From Enterococcus sp. (GTDB taxonomy: Bacteria; Bacillota; Bacilli; Lactobacillales; Enterococcaceae): a stretch of DNA of 64,000 bases. The position numbers were made by a program, and so were the translations under genes. Below are positions 9,620 through 19,496 of the stretch, one piece after another. The notes under the pieces are model-generated. The model did not search any database, had not been told where the DNA came from, and saw only the letters and a program-made list of their open reading frames with translations. Position 1 is the first letter of the stretch, and each line of letters opens with the position of its first letter. The stretch covers positions 30,062 to 94,061 of the forward strand of contig NZ_JALAHI010000041.1 in assembly GCF_022711995.1 (NCBI RefSeq), in the 5' to 3' direction.

Positions 9620-10512
9620 GCGTTTCCTCCTTGTTCAATCAAATATCGTGCGCCTAACAATCCTGAATCGTTTTGGTACAAACACGTTTCAATGGGTACT
9701 GAAAAATCTGGCCAATGGGGATTTTTGTTCAGTGCCTCTTGGATCAATGGGAGCAGCCGTGGTTCTGTACTGATTCCACCGCCAATCAAAATCTTTTCTG
9801 GGTTCATGGTAACGGCGAGATTGTATACGGCTAATGCCACATAATCAGCCCAATGGGTGATGATTCGCTGCGTCTCTGGTTCCTGCCATTCCTCCATGAT
9901 CTTTTCTCCGAGAATCGGCTGCTCTGCTGGAATCTGTTTTTCCCGCCGATAGGCATCGATCAGACCTCTAGTCGAAGCGAGATCATGCAATGTCTTGAAA
10001 GAAGACGTTTGAAAATCGGTGATCATCATGCCGAATTCCCCGGCGCGAAAACCTGCGCCATGAATGATTTTTCGGTCTTGGATCAATGCACCACCGATGC
10101 CAGTTCCCAATGTAAGCAAAACAAAATCCTGCACTTCTTTCGCATTTCCAAAAGCCAGTTCTGCTAACGCCGCACAGTTGGCATCATTCTCGATCCAAAT
10201 CGGGTAATGGGTCGACAACCGCTGCTGCAGTTCTTGCAAAATATTGCAGCCATGGAGGGGCGTCAGCGCACCTGCCATGATTGCAACGCCACTTGTGGGA
10301 TCAATAAACCCCGGAAAACTTAGTCCGATTCCGGTAACAATTATTTTTTCTTCGACTTCAGTGATTTTTGTGACCAAAGCAGCAAAAAAAGCGTCCATCG
10401 TCTCATTCGGTGTCGGAAATTTCCCCCGCTCAAGCCACTGTCCTTTGCGGTCAAACACCCCGTACTTGATATAGGTTCCCCCTACATCAAAACACAGCTC
10501 CCCTTTTTCCAT
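9616..10512 (-). CDS. ROK-family sugar kinase
   Basis: 298-residue ROK kinase: ATP phosphate-binding motif CFDVGGTYIKYGVFD at the start, ENDANCAALAELAFGNA in the middle with the catalytic Asp, then TLGTGIGGALI and the C-terminal IGGGIS motif. The cysteine-rich zinc motif found in most ROK glucokinases and in XylR at 17222 is absent; the region reads RAGEFGMMITDFQTSSFKT instead, as in the beta-glucoside-kinase-like branch. First gene of the operon with GH31 and GH43, so it probably phosphorylates the glucose or oligosaccharide released by those enzymes; this is inferred from context. GAGGGATGAA ribosome site, with a cre box and a TATAAT -10 upstream. Confidence 0.88.
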   Translation of the reverse strand: MEKGELCFDVGGTYIKYGVFDRKGQWLERGKFPTPNETMDAFFAALVTKITEVEEKIIVTGIGLSFPGFIDPTSGVAIMAGALTPLHGCNILQELQQRLSTHYPIWIENDANCAALAELAFGNAKEVQDFVLLTLGTGIGGALIQDRKIIHGAGFRAGEFGMMITDFQTSSFKTLHDLASTRGLIDAYRREKQIPAEQPILGEKIMEEWQEPETQRIITHWADYVALAVYNLAVTMNPEKILIGGGISTEPRLLPLIQEALNKNPHWPDFSVPIETCLYQNDSGLLGARYLIEQGGNA

Positions 10513-10527
10513 TTCATCCCTCCATTC

Positions 10528-10541
10528 AAAAAGCGCTTACA
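10528..10541 (-). promoter_or_regulatory. cre (CcpA) site before the ROK-GH31-GH43 operon
   Basis: On the minus strand TGTAAGCGCTTTTT matches the cre consensus TGWAANCGNTNWCA at 12 of 14 positions. It lies between a TATAAT -10 (10553-10558, minus) and the ribosome site of the ROK kinase gene, a position where CcpA would block transcription when glucose is present. Confidence 0.7.
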
Positions 10542-10662
10542 CGTTCATTTAAATTATACAAAAGGGAAGATTGAACGCCTACCAAATAATTTAGTCTTTC
10601 TTACCCTAAAAAATAGAGGTCAGCCAGACAATTGGACACTCACAGAAAAGACAAAGAAAGAA

Positions 10663-10806
10663 GGACTGTGCCATAAGTCACCATCCAACAAGTGAAACCG
10701 AATCATAGTCTATTACTGTGGATTCCTCGGACTTTTGCGACGAGGAATCTATAGCAATACTAGTTACTGTTCGGATGTTACTTGTCGGAGACTTATGCCA
10801 CAGTCC
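10663..10806. repeat. Long intergenic hairpin element, copy A
   Basis: A 144-bp imperfect palindrome. The ends are 17-bp inverted repeats with one mismatch (GGACTGTGCCATAAGTC at 10663-10679, its complement at 10790-10806), and the centre has a perfect 9-bp stem (GATTCCTCG 10721-10729 with 10741-10749). An inverted, diverged copy lies at 59800-59932, and an element with the same ends but another interior at 13944-14076. No convincing gene is inside. It may be a MITE-like element or a structured 3' transcript end. Confidence 0.8.
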
Positions 10807-10810
10807 CTTT

Positions 10811-10930
10811 TCGAATAAACGGTTAGAAGTAACTTCTTCGGAAATAAACCAAAATCTCACAAAAATTTGGAAAATAATTTTTGGAAATCCCTTCTTATTT
10901 CTTGAATCTGACCACTGTGCAACCTCTGCT
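10811..10930. repeat. Intergenic repeat R2, long copy
   Basis: 10811-10837 (TCGAATAAACGGTTAGAAGT and following bases) and 10896-10930 (ending in ACCACTGTGCAACCTCTGCT) match, in order, the uninterrupted sequence at 27016-27070. The present copy carries about 60 extra A/T-rich bases between the two parts. Both copies sit between a hairpin and the 3' end of a minus-strand response-regulator gene. Confidence 0.75.
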
Positions 10931-10952
10931 TCATCTATCTGATTCCTCTTGT

Positions 10953-12356
10953 TTATTCTTGCTTACGAAATTCATTGGGAGAAACGTGATGGTACTGTTT
11001 GAATTTTTTATAAAAATAATCGACGTTGCTGTAGCCCACCAACTCGGCTACTTCATAGACCATTAGATTAGAATGCCGCAATATTTCCACGGCTTTTTCC
11101 ATGCGCACTTCATCCAAGAATGCCAAGTAGTTTTTACCGGTCTCTTTGCGGAATTTTTTTCCTAAATAGGCGCTGTTGTAACTGAAAATCTCACCAATTT
11201 TTTTCAACGTTAAATCATCCCGATAATGCTTTTTTGTATACTGGATCAATTCAGTGATGATATCCACTTGATTGAAGCGATTGGCGACCGCCTCCTTCAA
11301 TTGATGAAGTTTGTCTGTGATGACGGTTTGCAACATCGGGAAGGTTTGCGCTAGAAATATTTGTTGATGCAACGCTTCTGAATCCCAAGGAATGTCCAGT
11401 GCTACCTTTTCAATGATTTGATGATAGAGCCATTCCACATCCCCGTTGACTTGCCATTTGATGGCGTCTTCCAACGCCAATGTCTGATAAAAATTCTGCC
11501 AGTAGCCTGTCAAAAGTTCTGCGAGGGGCTGGTTGGCTAAAATTGCCTCCATTAGTGCCCCCCGCGGCGTCTGGGGTTCTGCTTGACTTTTTTCCAAGAC
11601 ATGATGGGAAATCACTTGATTGGGGTATAAAAAAATCAGCTTGCTTAATGTCTGGATATCCACCATCAACGGTTTTAAACTTTCCTGTGCTGCAAACCAG
11701 CGAGAGATCAAGACTTCGCGCTGCCCTAATACTTTTCGGCACCACTGATCGATCGTCTCATCTGGGAAACGTTCTTCATTTAATAATACGAGATAACAAT
11801 GGTGGCGGTGGATCAGTGAGACTACTTGGCCGACTTGCTGTTGGAGTTTCTCGATCAGCAGATGAGGATCCGTCTCTTCTGCAAGACGCAATAATTTGAT
11901 TGCTTGAGCGTGTTTGACCCCGGTGGAATCGCCTCCGAAAAGTTTTTCCATCAGCTGACTTTTCTGGTTTTTCTGCTGATCGCTTTTCGCTCTTTGATCA
12001 ATTTTCGTTAAAATGGCAATCAGTTCTTCCTCATCGATCGGCTTTAACAAATAAGTCACTGCCCCTAACTGAAGGGCTTGTTTCGCATAATCAAAATCGG
12101 AATAGCCGGATAAAATGATCGCATAAAACGAGAATCCTTCTTCGTTGGCGGCGGCTACCATATCTAGGCCATTTTTCCCGGGCATCCGAATATCGGCAAT
12201 CACTACGTCGGGTTTCAATTCACGAATCATTGCCAGTCCGGTCTCACCGTTTTCTGCCGATCCGACGATCTGATACCCATAGCTTTCCCAGTTGATGATC
12301 AACGGCAGTCCGTTGCGGATCGAAACCTCATCATCGACAATCAATACCTTACGCAT
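10953..12356 (-). CDS. yesN: YesN-type response regulator, AraC family DNA-binding domain
   Basis: 467-residue regulator with an N-terminal receiver domain (KVLIVDDE start, phospho-acceptor Asp in PDVVIADIRMPG near residue 55, conserved Lys in YLLKPIDEEE), a variable middle, and two C-terminal AraC helix-turn-helix motifs (LKKIGEIFSYNSAYLGKKF and VAELVGYSNVDYFYKKFK). The frame is open 17 codons upstream but MRKVLIVDDE with a GGAG site is the standard start. It is the likely partner of the YesM kinase at 3964. It follows the GH1 gene by 19 nt and appears to be in its operon, giving positive feedback if it activates that promoter. Confidence 0.92.
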   Translation of the reverse strand: MRKVLIVDDEVSIRNGLPLIINWESYGYQIVGSAENGETGLAMIRELKPDVVIADIRMPGKNGLDMVAAANEEGFSFYAIILSGYSDFDYAKQALQLGAVTYLLKPIDEEELIAILTKIDQRAKSDQQKNQKSQLMEKLFGGDSTGVKHAQAIKLLRLAEETDPHLLIEKLQQQVGQVVSLIHRHHCYLVLLNEERFPDETIDQWCRKVLGQREVLISRWFAAQESLKPLMVDIQTLSKLIFLYPNQVISHHVLEKSQAEPQTPRGALMEAILANQPLAELLTGYWQNFYQTLALEDAIKWQVNGDVEWLYHQIIEKVALDIPWDSEALHQQIFLAQTFPMLQTVITDKLHQLKEAVANRFNQVDIITELIQYTKKHYRDDLTLKKIGEIFSYNSAYLGKKFRKETGKNYLAFLDEVRMEKAVEILRHSNLMVYEVAELVGYSNVDYFYKKFKQYHHVSPNEFRKQE

Positions 12357-12375
12357 CTTCTCACTCCACTTTCGT

Positions 12376-13845
<1,470 letters not shown>

Positions 13846-13870
13846 TTATTATCCTCCTCAACAACCTTAT

Positions 13871-13915
13871 TAAATCGGTTACATTTTATCGTAGCACATT
13901 CTTACTCAGAAACAA
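13871..13915 (-). promoter_or_regulatory. Promoter with downstream cre-like box for the GH1-yesN operon
   Basis: On the minus strand -35 TTGTTT (13910-13915), a 16-nt spacer and -10 TACGAT (13888-13893), followed by TGTAACCGATTTA (13871-13883), a box similar to the one at 3146-3160 before the importer operon. The position just after the -10 suggests a roadblock-type repressor site. Confidence 0.55.
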
Positions 13916-13943
13916 CAGAATTTCGTTCCCACTTTGAAAAAAA

Positions 13944-14076
13944 GACTGCAGCATAAGTTGAACAAGGATTTCCCAATGACAGAGAGGTCTTGGTCGATCG
14001 CCATCTGAAAGCAATGTCCCAGGGACCTCTCTGATATCATTGGATTTATCACTTGTTTTGGCTTATGTCACAGCCC
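13944..14076. repeat. Long intergenic hairpin element, copy C
   Basis: A palindromic element of about 133 bp with ends GACTGCAGCATAAG on the left and CTTATGTCACAGCCC on the right, like copies A and B, but with a different interior: an inner perfect stem AGAGAGGTC (13981-13989) with GACCTCTCT (14024-14032) and flanking CCAATGA/TCATTGG. It lies between GH1 and xylA and could end the xylA transcript, whose stop is 7 nt away. Confidence 0.75.
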
Positions 14077-14082
14077 AGTTCA

Positions 14083-15390
14083 TTAGAACAAGTAATCATT
14101 CAAACGAGATTTCACGTATTCAATATGGCTAGATTCCAACTCCACTTGGTCATGGGCCAACGCGTAATCCGTCAAGCTTTCAAGATCTTCTTGGTCTGCC
14201 ACGATCTTCGCGCCGATTCCTTCGCTAAATGAGGCATAACGTTTTTCTTTCAATTCGTCAAAGAAGCGATCTTCTTTTAACTTCGCTGCGGCTTTTAATG
14301 CCCGGGCATAGGTATCCATCCCAGCAATATGCGCCAACAACAAGTCTTCCATTTCAAAAGAAGAACGGCGAACTTTAGAATCAAAGTTGATTCCTCCCGG
14401 TGCGATGCCGCCATTTTCCAACACTTCATACAAAGCAAGGGTTGAATCAAAGACGTTTGTTGGAAACTCATCCGTATCCCAGCCTAGCAGCATATCTCCT
14501 TGATTGGCATCTAGTGATCCTAGTGCATCATAACTGCGAGCAACTGCGATCTCATGTTCAAAGGTATGACCAGCCAATGTGGCATGATTGGCTTCAAGAT
14601 TCAACTTGAAGTCGCCTTCCAAACCATAATGCTGAATGAAGGCCATTGTCGTTGCAGCATCAAAATCATATTGGTGCTTCGATGGTTCTTTTGGTTTAGG
14701 TTCTAATAAGAATTGCGGTTTATGACCGATTTTTTCACCGTAGGCAATCGCCATTTTAAACAGACGGGCAATATTGTCTTGTTCAAATTTCATGTCTGTG
14801 TTCAACAATGTCTCGTAGCCTTCACGACCACCCCAGAAGACATAGTTTTCGCCGCCTAATTTTTTGGAGATGTCCAGTCCTTTTTTGACTTGTGCTGCAG
14901 CAATGGCATAAACTTCGGCATTGTTCGTTGACGCAGCTCCATTGTTGAATCTAGGATGCGAAAACATATTGGCAGTATTCCATAGCAATTTGATTCCTGT
15001 TTGCTCCATCTTTTCTTTGATCAAATCGGTGATCTCATCTAGATTTTGGAAAAACTCTTCTAAAGTTTCGCCAGCTGGTGCCACATCCACATCGTGGAAA
15101 CAGAAAAATTCTGCCCCTAGTTTTTCACAAATTTCAAAGAATGCCTCCACACGATTTTTGGCAGTCTCCATCTCCGTTTCACCGACCCACGTCCGTTTGT
15201 TGACTGGTGCACCGAAAGGATCTGATCCATCTTGGGTCATGGTATGCCAATACGCAATTGCAAAGCGCAAATGATCTTTCATTTTCTTGCCTAGCACGAC
15301 TTCTTCTGCGTCATAGTGACGAAACGCAAACATATTCTCAGTTTGAGGACCTTCGTATTGGATTTTATCGATCGTTGGGAAATAACTCAT
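14083..15390 (-). CDS. xylA: Xylose isomerase
   Basis: Converts D-xylose to D-xylulose in the cytoplasm; 435 residues, the normal length of the longer (class II) isomerases. Recognisable motifs: the start YFPTIDKIQYEGP, FCFHDVDVAP with the catalytic His, VFWGGREGYE, FLLEPKPKEPSKHQYDFDAAT with the metal-binding Glu, LNLEANHATLAGHTFEHE, and GSLDANQGDMLLGWDTDEFP. Strong GGAGG site before the ATG. xylB lies upstream with an 85-bp gap containing a XylR-operator-like palindrome, so xylA can be transcribed separately from or together with xylB. Confidence 0.98.
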   Translation of the reverse strand: MSYFPTIDKIQYEGPQTENMFAFRHYDAEEVVLGKKMKDHLRFAIAYWHTMTQDGSDPFGAPVNKRTWVGETEMETAKNRVEAFFEICEKLGAEFFCFHDVDVAPAGETLEEFFQNLDEITDLIKEKMEQTGIKLLWNTANMFSHPRFNNGAASTNNAEVYAIAAAQVKKGLDISKKLGGENYVFWGGREGYETLLNTDMKFEQDNIARLFKMAIAYGEKIGHKPQFLLEPKPKEPSKHQYDFDAATTMAFIQHYGLEGDFKLNLEANHATLAGHTFEHEIAVARSYDALGSLDANQGDMLLGWDTDEFPTNVFDSTLALYEVLENGGIAPGGINFDSKVRRSSFEMEDLLLAHIAGMDTYARALKAAAKLKEDRFFDELKEKRYASFSEGIGAKIVADQEDLESLTDYALAHDQVELESSHIEYVKSRLNDYLF

Positions 15391-15425
15391 TTTGTTTCCT
15401 CCATTTTGTAGTTTTTTAGTGTGAT

Positions 15426-15454
15426 AAACTAACTTACTTATGAAAAATAAGTTT
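15426..15454. promoter_or_regulatory. XylR operator-like palindrome before xylA
   Basis: Imperfect 29-bp inverted repeat with half-sites AAACTAACTT and AATAAGTTT on either side of an A/T-rich centre, just upstream of the xylA ribosome site. The half-site AAACTAA is shared with the palindrome at 17036-17058 and with AAACTAAC near 17187, and resembles known xyl operators of Firmicutes (TTAGTTT repeats). Confidence 0.65.
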
Positions 15455-15475
15455 CGTAAAACCTGTTTTTAAGAC

Positions 15476-16972
15476 TCACTCGGGTTGAAGAGCAGCCAGT
15501 TCCCGACACAAAGGTGCCGTTTGCGGATACACTTTTTGATAGATGGCATATACACGCTGATACTCTGCCACGTTTTCTTTCACTGGTTTGATCACTGGAC
15601 CATACTTCACAAAAGCTTCTACACACGCAGCTTCATCCGGATATAACCCACTGCCGATAGCTGCTAACATGGCTGCGCCCATCCCTGGTCCTTGTTCCGT
15701 TGTTAATGTCGTGATCTCAGCATCAAAAATATCCGCTTGCATTTGCAGCCAAGCTTTATTTTTCGCACCGCCGCCAACAGAGACGATTTTGCTAAACTTG
15801 CGTTTGGCGGTTTCTTCCATGATCAGTTGCGAGTCCTTCAAAGAAAATGTGATGCCTTCTAACACGGCGCGACTGAAATGTCGACGTCGATGGTGGGTAT
15901 CGATCCCGATGAAACTGCCTCGAATCGTGCTATCTGTGTAAGGTGTTCGTTCGCCAACAATATAAGGCGTAAATAAAAGGCCATCCGCTCCCGGTGAAAC
16001 TTCCTCCACATCAGCAAGCAATTCGGAAAAATCGACCCCTTCAGCAAATGTATCACGATACCAGCTCAATGAATTGCCAGCAGCTAATGTGACCCCCATC
16101 GAATAGTGCTTTTTGGCAACGGCATGATGAAACACGTGCAATTTTCCTTGGTAATCAACCTCTTGTTCTTCAAAAGATAGGAATACACCGCTGGTTCCAA
16201 TCGATACCATTCCAATGCCTTCATCGATGATCCCTGATCCTAATGCGGCACAGGCGTTGTCCGCACCACCGGCAAAGATTTTAACTTCTTGCTCAAAACC
16301 AAATGCTGCTTGTAATTCAGGAACCAATGTGCCCACTTCTTCCGCAGATTCAAATAGTGTTGGTAAGATCTCTGCGGGAATAGCAAACTTATTGATGATT
16401 TCTGTCGACCAGCATTTCTGCTCACTATCCAGCAATAATGTTCCTGCCGCATCCGAATAGTCCATGGAGTAAGTACCCGATAGCCATAAAGCCAAGAAAT
16501 CCTTCGGTAACATCAAATGACGAACTCGCTGCCAGTTCTCCGGCTCATGTTCTTGCACCCAATAAATTTTAGGTAATGTGAAGCCTTCCAACGCAACATT
16601 TTTGGTGATAGCAAGAATCTCCGGCATTTCTTCCATGATTCGTTGGCATTGTTTCGTCGTACGCACATCATTCCATAATATTGCCGGACGAATCACCGTA
16701 TTTTCTTCATCGAGTAAAACTAAGCTATGCATTTGACCTGAAAAACTGATACCAATCAACTCTTTACGCAATTCAGGGATTTTGTCGAGCAACTCAAAAA
16801 TAACTGTCTGGGCCGCTTGGCGCCAATGATTCGGATCTTGCTCGCTATATCCTGGTCGTGGGGATGTCAATGGATAATCGGCGCTAGCTGTATTGATAAG
16901 CTGCCCCGATTGATCAAAAACCAACCCTTTCAAGGAACTCGTCCCTAGATCCAGTCCTAGTAAATAAGCCAT
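15476..16972 (-). CDS. xylB: Xylulokinase
   Basis: 498-residue FGGY-family kinase making D-xylulose-5-phosphate. Motifs: YLLGLDLGTSSLKGLVFD (phosphate loop), ISFSGQMHSLVLLDE (substrate pocket), ILWNDVRT, AGGADNACAALGSG with the catalytic Asp, and SVGGGAKNKAWLQMQAD near the C-terminus. The frame is open 11 codons upstream, but MAYLLGLDLG has an AAAGGAG site 6 nt before it. First gene of the xylB-xylA pair, divergent from xylR across a 250-bp control region. Confidence 0.97.
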   Translation of the reverse strand: MAYLLGLDLGTSSLKGLVFDQSGQLINTASADYPLTSPRPGYSEQDPNHWRQAAQTVIFELLDKIPELRKELIGISFSGQMHSLVLLDEENTVIRPAILWNDVRTTKQCQRIMEEMPEILAITKNVALEGFTLPKIYWVQEHEPENWQRVRHLMLPKDFLALWLSGTYSMDYSDAAGTLLLDSEQKCWSTEIINKFAIPAEILPTLFESAEEVGTLVPELQAAFGFEQEVKIFAGGADNACAALGSGIIDEGIGMVSIGTSGVFLSFEEQEVDYQGKLHVFHHAVAKKHYSMGVTLAAGNSLSWYRDTFAEGVDFSELLADVEEVSPGADGLLFTPYIVGERTPYTDSTIRGSFIGIDTHHRRRHFSRAVLEGITFSLKDSQLIMEETAKRKFSKIVSVGGGAKNKAWLQMQADIFDAEITTLTTEQGPGMGAAMLAAIGSGLYPDEAACVEAFVKYGPVIKPVKENVAEYQRVYAIYQKVYPQTAPLCRELAALQPE

Positions 16973-17035
16973 ATCATTCTCCTTTGCTGATAATAATTTT
17001 TTCATCGTTTACGGATATGTGATCACAATATTTAG

Positions 17036-17058
17036 GTTAATTTGCTTAAAAAACTAAC
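17036..17058. promoter_or_regulatory. XylR operator-like palindrome before xylB
   Basis: Inverted repeat with half-sites GTTAATTT and AAACTAAC spaced by a short A/T-rich centre, in the xylB/xylR divergent region. The arms match the half-sites before xylA. A further AAACTAAC half-site near 17187 lies close to the xylR start and could allow autoregulation. Confidence 0.65.
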
Positions 17059-17089
17059 TAATTGGATAGTAAACGACTAGCTGGTTTTT

Positions 17090-17103
17090 GTCAAGCGCTT
17101 TCA
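17090..17103 (-). promoter_or_regulatory. cre (CcpA) site in the xylB-xylR control region
   Basis: Minus-strand TGAAAGCGCTTGAC agrees with the cre consensus at 12 of 14 positions, with the central AAGCGCTT fully conserved. Located between the operator-like palindrome and xylR, it should mediate glucose repression of xylB-xylA. Confidence 0.75.
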
Positions 17104-17221
17104 AACCTTTGTTTACTTTTTTTCCCCTTATACGAGTTCTATTTTAAGGAATAAAGATAAACTTGCACAATATTAATTTGCACGGTAAACTAACACTATG
17201 ATAGATCAAAAAGGAGAGCGT

Positions 17222-18391
17222 ATGATTATTAATAAAATGGGCATTCGCGAGCAGAACGAAGCTGCCGTCCTAAAAACCATCATTGATAACGAACATATTT
17301 CAAGAGCGGAAGTCTCACATCTAACGAATCTGAACAAAGCCTCTGTTTCTCAAATCATGAAAAAATTGATCGAAACCGAGTTTGTCAAAGAAGTAGGAAT
17401 TGGTGATTCCACATCTATCGGTGGCCGCAAACCGATCCAACTTCAATTTGACCATCAAAGCAGCTTAGCGGTTACTTTTGATATTGGCTACAATTATGTC
17501 AACGGGATGCTTTCCTATATCAACGGCCAGAAAATTGCTACTGCAGAAAAACAAGATATCTTGATCACCAAAGACAATGTATTCACCACCATTGACTCGA
17601 TCATGCAGGAATTCACTCCGCAAATGCCGTCTGCCACTCATGGTCTGGTTGGTATCTGTTTAGCGATCCATGGCATCGTCAATCAGGAAACGATCACCTT
17701 TACCCCTTATTACGATTTGGAAGGGATCGATTTGATCACCCCTCTAAGTCAAAAATACAATACCGCCGTTTATATTGAAAATGAAGCAAACTTAACAGCT
17801 TTGGGCGAATATTGTTTTTCTTCTGATTCAACCAATTTGATCAGTGTCAGTATCCATAGCGGAATCGGTGTTGGCATTATCGTAAATGGTCGTTTGCAGA
17901 CAGGCACTCATGGAACCGCCGGTGAAGTCGGTCATTCTACCTTATTTCCCCACGGCAACCTCTGCCCTTGCGGAAATCGCGGCTGTTTAGAGCAATATGC
18001 TTCCAATAAAGTGTTGTTTGATACCTACAGTCACTATACAAAAAAAGACTTTGTCAATTCGGATATTTTTGCGGAAGCTGTTCATTCAGGAGAGAAGTCT
18101 GCCATTGAACTGGCAAGGCAAAATGTTGAATTTCTCAGTATTGGATTAAACAATGTCATCACCTTTTTCGATCCTGAAGAAGTCTACATCAATAGTTCAG
18201 TTTATCGGAAAATCCCTACTCTTCTTACAGAGTTGCAACAAAAATTAACCAGCCAGTTTACCCAAAATACTAAAATCAAAACTAGTCGTTTAGGCGAACA
18301 AGCTCCTCTCTTTGGGGGAAATGTTCTGGTTGCCAAACACTTCCTGAACATCGAGGACCTTCGCTTTCCGTCGATCGATCACCGGCACTAA
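17222..18391 (+). CDS. xylR: Xylose repressor, ROK family
   Basis: 389-residue ROK-type transcriptional repressor: an N-terminal winged helix (ISRAEVSHLTNLNKASVSQIMKKLI, residues about 25-50) fused to a ROK sugar-sensing domain with the zinc motif CPCGNRGCLEQYAS near residue 255. It should bind the palindromes before xylB and xylA and release them when xylose binds. The frame is open 8 codons upstream; the start used here has AAGGAG 5 nt before it. Divergent from xylB, as is standard for xylR. Confidence 0.94.
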   Translation: MIINKMGIREQNEAAVLKTIIDNEHISRAEVSHLTNLNKASVSQIMKKLIETEFVKEVGIGDSTSIGGRKPIQLQFDHQSSLAVTFDIGYNYVNGMLSYINGQKIATAEKQDILITKDNVFTTIDSIMQEFTPQMPSATHGLVGICLAIHGIVNQETITFTPYYDLEGIDLITPLSQKYNTAVYIENEANLTALGEYCFSSDSTNLISVSIHSGIGVGIIVNGRLQTGTHGTAGEVGHSTLFPHGNLCPCGNRGCLEQYASNKVLFDTYSHYTKKDFVNSDIFAEAVHSGEKSAIELARQNVEFLSIGLNNVITFFDPEEVYINSSVYRKIPTLLTELQQKLTSQFTQNTKIKTSRLGEQAPLFGGNVLVAKHFLNIEDLRFPSIDHRH

Positions 18392-18503
18392 TGAAAAAAC
18401 GATTTTCACATTGGCGAAAATCACTTCAAGAAATGCGTGAAAGCAAAGTCCTTCAGATAGTGCTTCTTCGCTAGCCGAAAGACTTTTTATAAACAATTCA
18501 CTA

Positions 18504-18544
18504 GAGCGTGGGACAAAAGTAAAAAACACTTTTGTCCCACGCTC
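18504..18544. terminator. Strong bidirectional terminator hairpin
   Basis: A perfect 17-bp stem (GAGCGTGGGACAAAAGT with its complement at 18528-18544) and 7-nt A-rich loop lie between the convergent xylR and DMT-transporter genes. The GTGGGACAAAAGT-type stem is common in intergenic hairpins of lactic acid bacteria. A smaller hairpin (GATTTTC...GAAAATC) lies at about 18402-18423. Confidence 0.75.
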
Positions 18545-18587
18545 GCTATCATCATTGAACAGGAGCCTTGGCTAAGTCGCGGTTTGT

Positions 18588-19496
18588 CTACTCCTGATCC
18601 TTTAATCTCACTGTTTTTATTGAAAACTTTCTTTGTCCTTCCGAAACAAAAAGACCCAATAGCGTCAAGATCACGCCTATTAATTTCACAAAACTGATCG
18701 TTTCTCCCAAGATGAGAAAAGAAGCGAATAATGTCGTCACAGGAACCAAATAAATATAAAGTCCGGCAACGACAGCGCCTAGCTGTTCAACGGTATAATT
18801 CCAGAGGACAAAGCACAACGCGGAAGCACCTAAGCCAAGAAACAGTAGGTAAAACAAGTTGTCTGTTTGAAGCAATTTTTCTAATGGTAGCGAACTCTTG
18901 GTCAATACAAACAGTGGCAAAATAAAGAGAATCCCATAGAGAAAGATTGCTTTCGTCGTATCGATCACTGAGTACCCCCAACTGGCGATTTTTTTGATCA
19001 ATAGGGAGTAGATCATCCACATCAAGGCAGCTGCCACGGCTAAGAAATCACCTAATGGATGAAAGGAAAGATCTCCTACAAAACTAATCAAAAAAATGCC
19101 GCTAAAAGAGAGCAAAAAGCCGATAAAGAAGGTTACTTTTAATTTTGTCTGATACACAAAAGCTGAAGCCAGACCAATGAAAAGAGGCGAAATGGAAACA
19201 ATCACCGCCACATTCGATGTACTGGTATAACTTAAAGCGATGTTCTCCAAAAAGAAATAAAAACAAACTCCGGAGATGCCGGCAGCCATCAAATATAGAT
19301 GCTGCCACAAACGATAATGTACGAGACTAAACTTGGAAATCACACTCAATGCCGCAAGACCAATGATGAACCGGACAAGCAATATTGCAGTGGGTGAAAA
19401 ATCAATCAATAACAGCTTTGTTGCAATAAACGTCGTTGACCAGAAAAAAACCGTGATCAACGCAGTGACATGCGGATTCTTCAATAAATGATTCAT
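18588..19496 (-). CDS. DMT-superfamily transporter (EamA)
   Basis: 302-residue membrane protein with about ten hydrophobic segments arranged as two EamA repeats (residues about 8-135 and 145-285); motifs WSTTFIATKLLL near the start and LGASALCFVLWNYTVEQLGA in the second half are typical. Family members export metabolites or amino acids; the substrate here is unknown. Its ATG overlaps the AraC regulator stop (ATGA), so the regulator very likely controls it. Confidence 0.88.
   Translation of the reverse strand: MNHLLKNPHVTALITVFFWSTTFIATKLLLIDFSPTAILLVRFIIGLAALSVISKFSLVHYRLWQHLYLMAAGISGVCFYFFLENIALSYTSTSNVAVIVSISPLFIGLASAFVYQTKLKVTFFIGFLLSFSGIFLISFVGDLSFHPLGDFLAVAAALMWMIYSLLIKKIASWGYSVIDTTKAIFLYGILFILPLFVLTKSSLPLEKLLQTDNLFYLLFLGLGASALCFVLWNYTVEQLGAVVAGLYIYLVPVTTLFASFLILGETISFVKLIGVILTLLGLFVSEGQRKFSIKTVRLKDQE

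Noticed and set aside
10678..10860. 60-codon minus-strand frame
   Set aside because: Lies inside hairpin copy A and repeat R2; no start signal.
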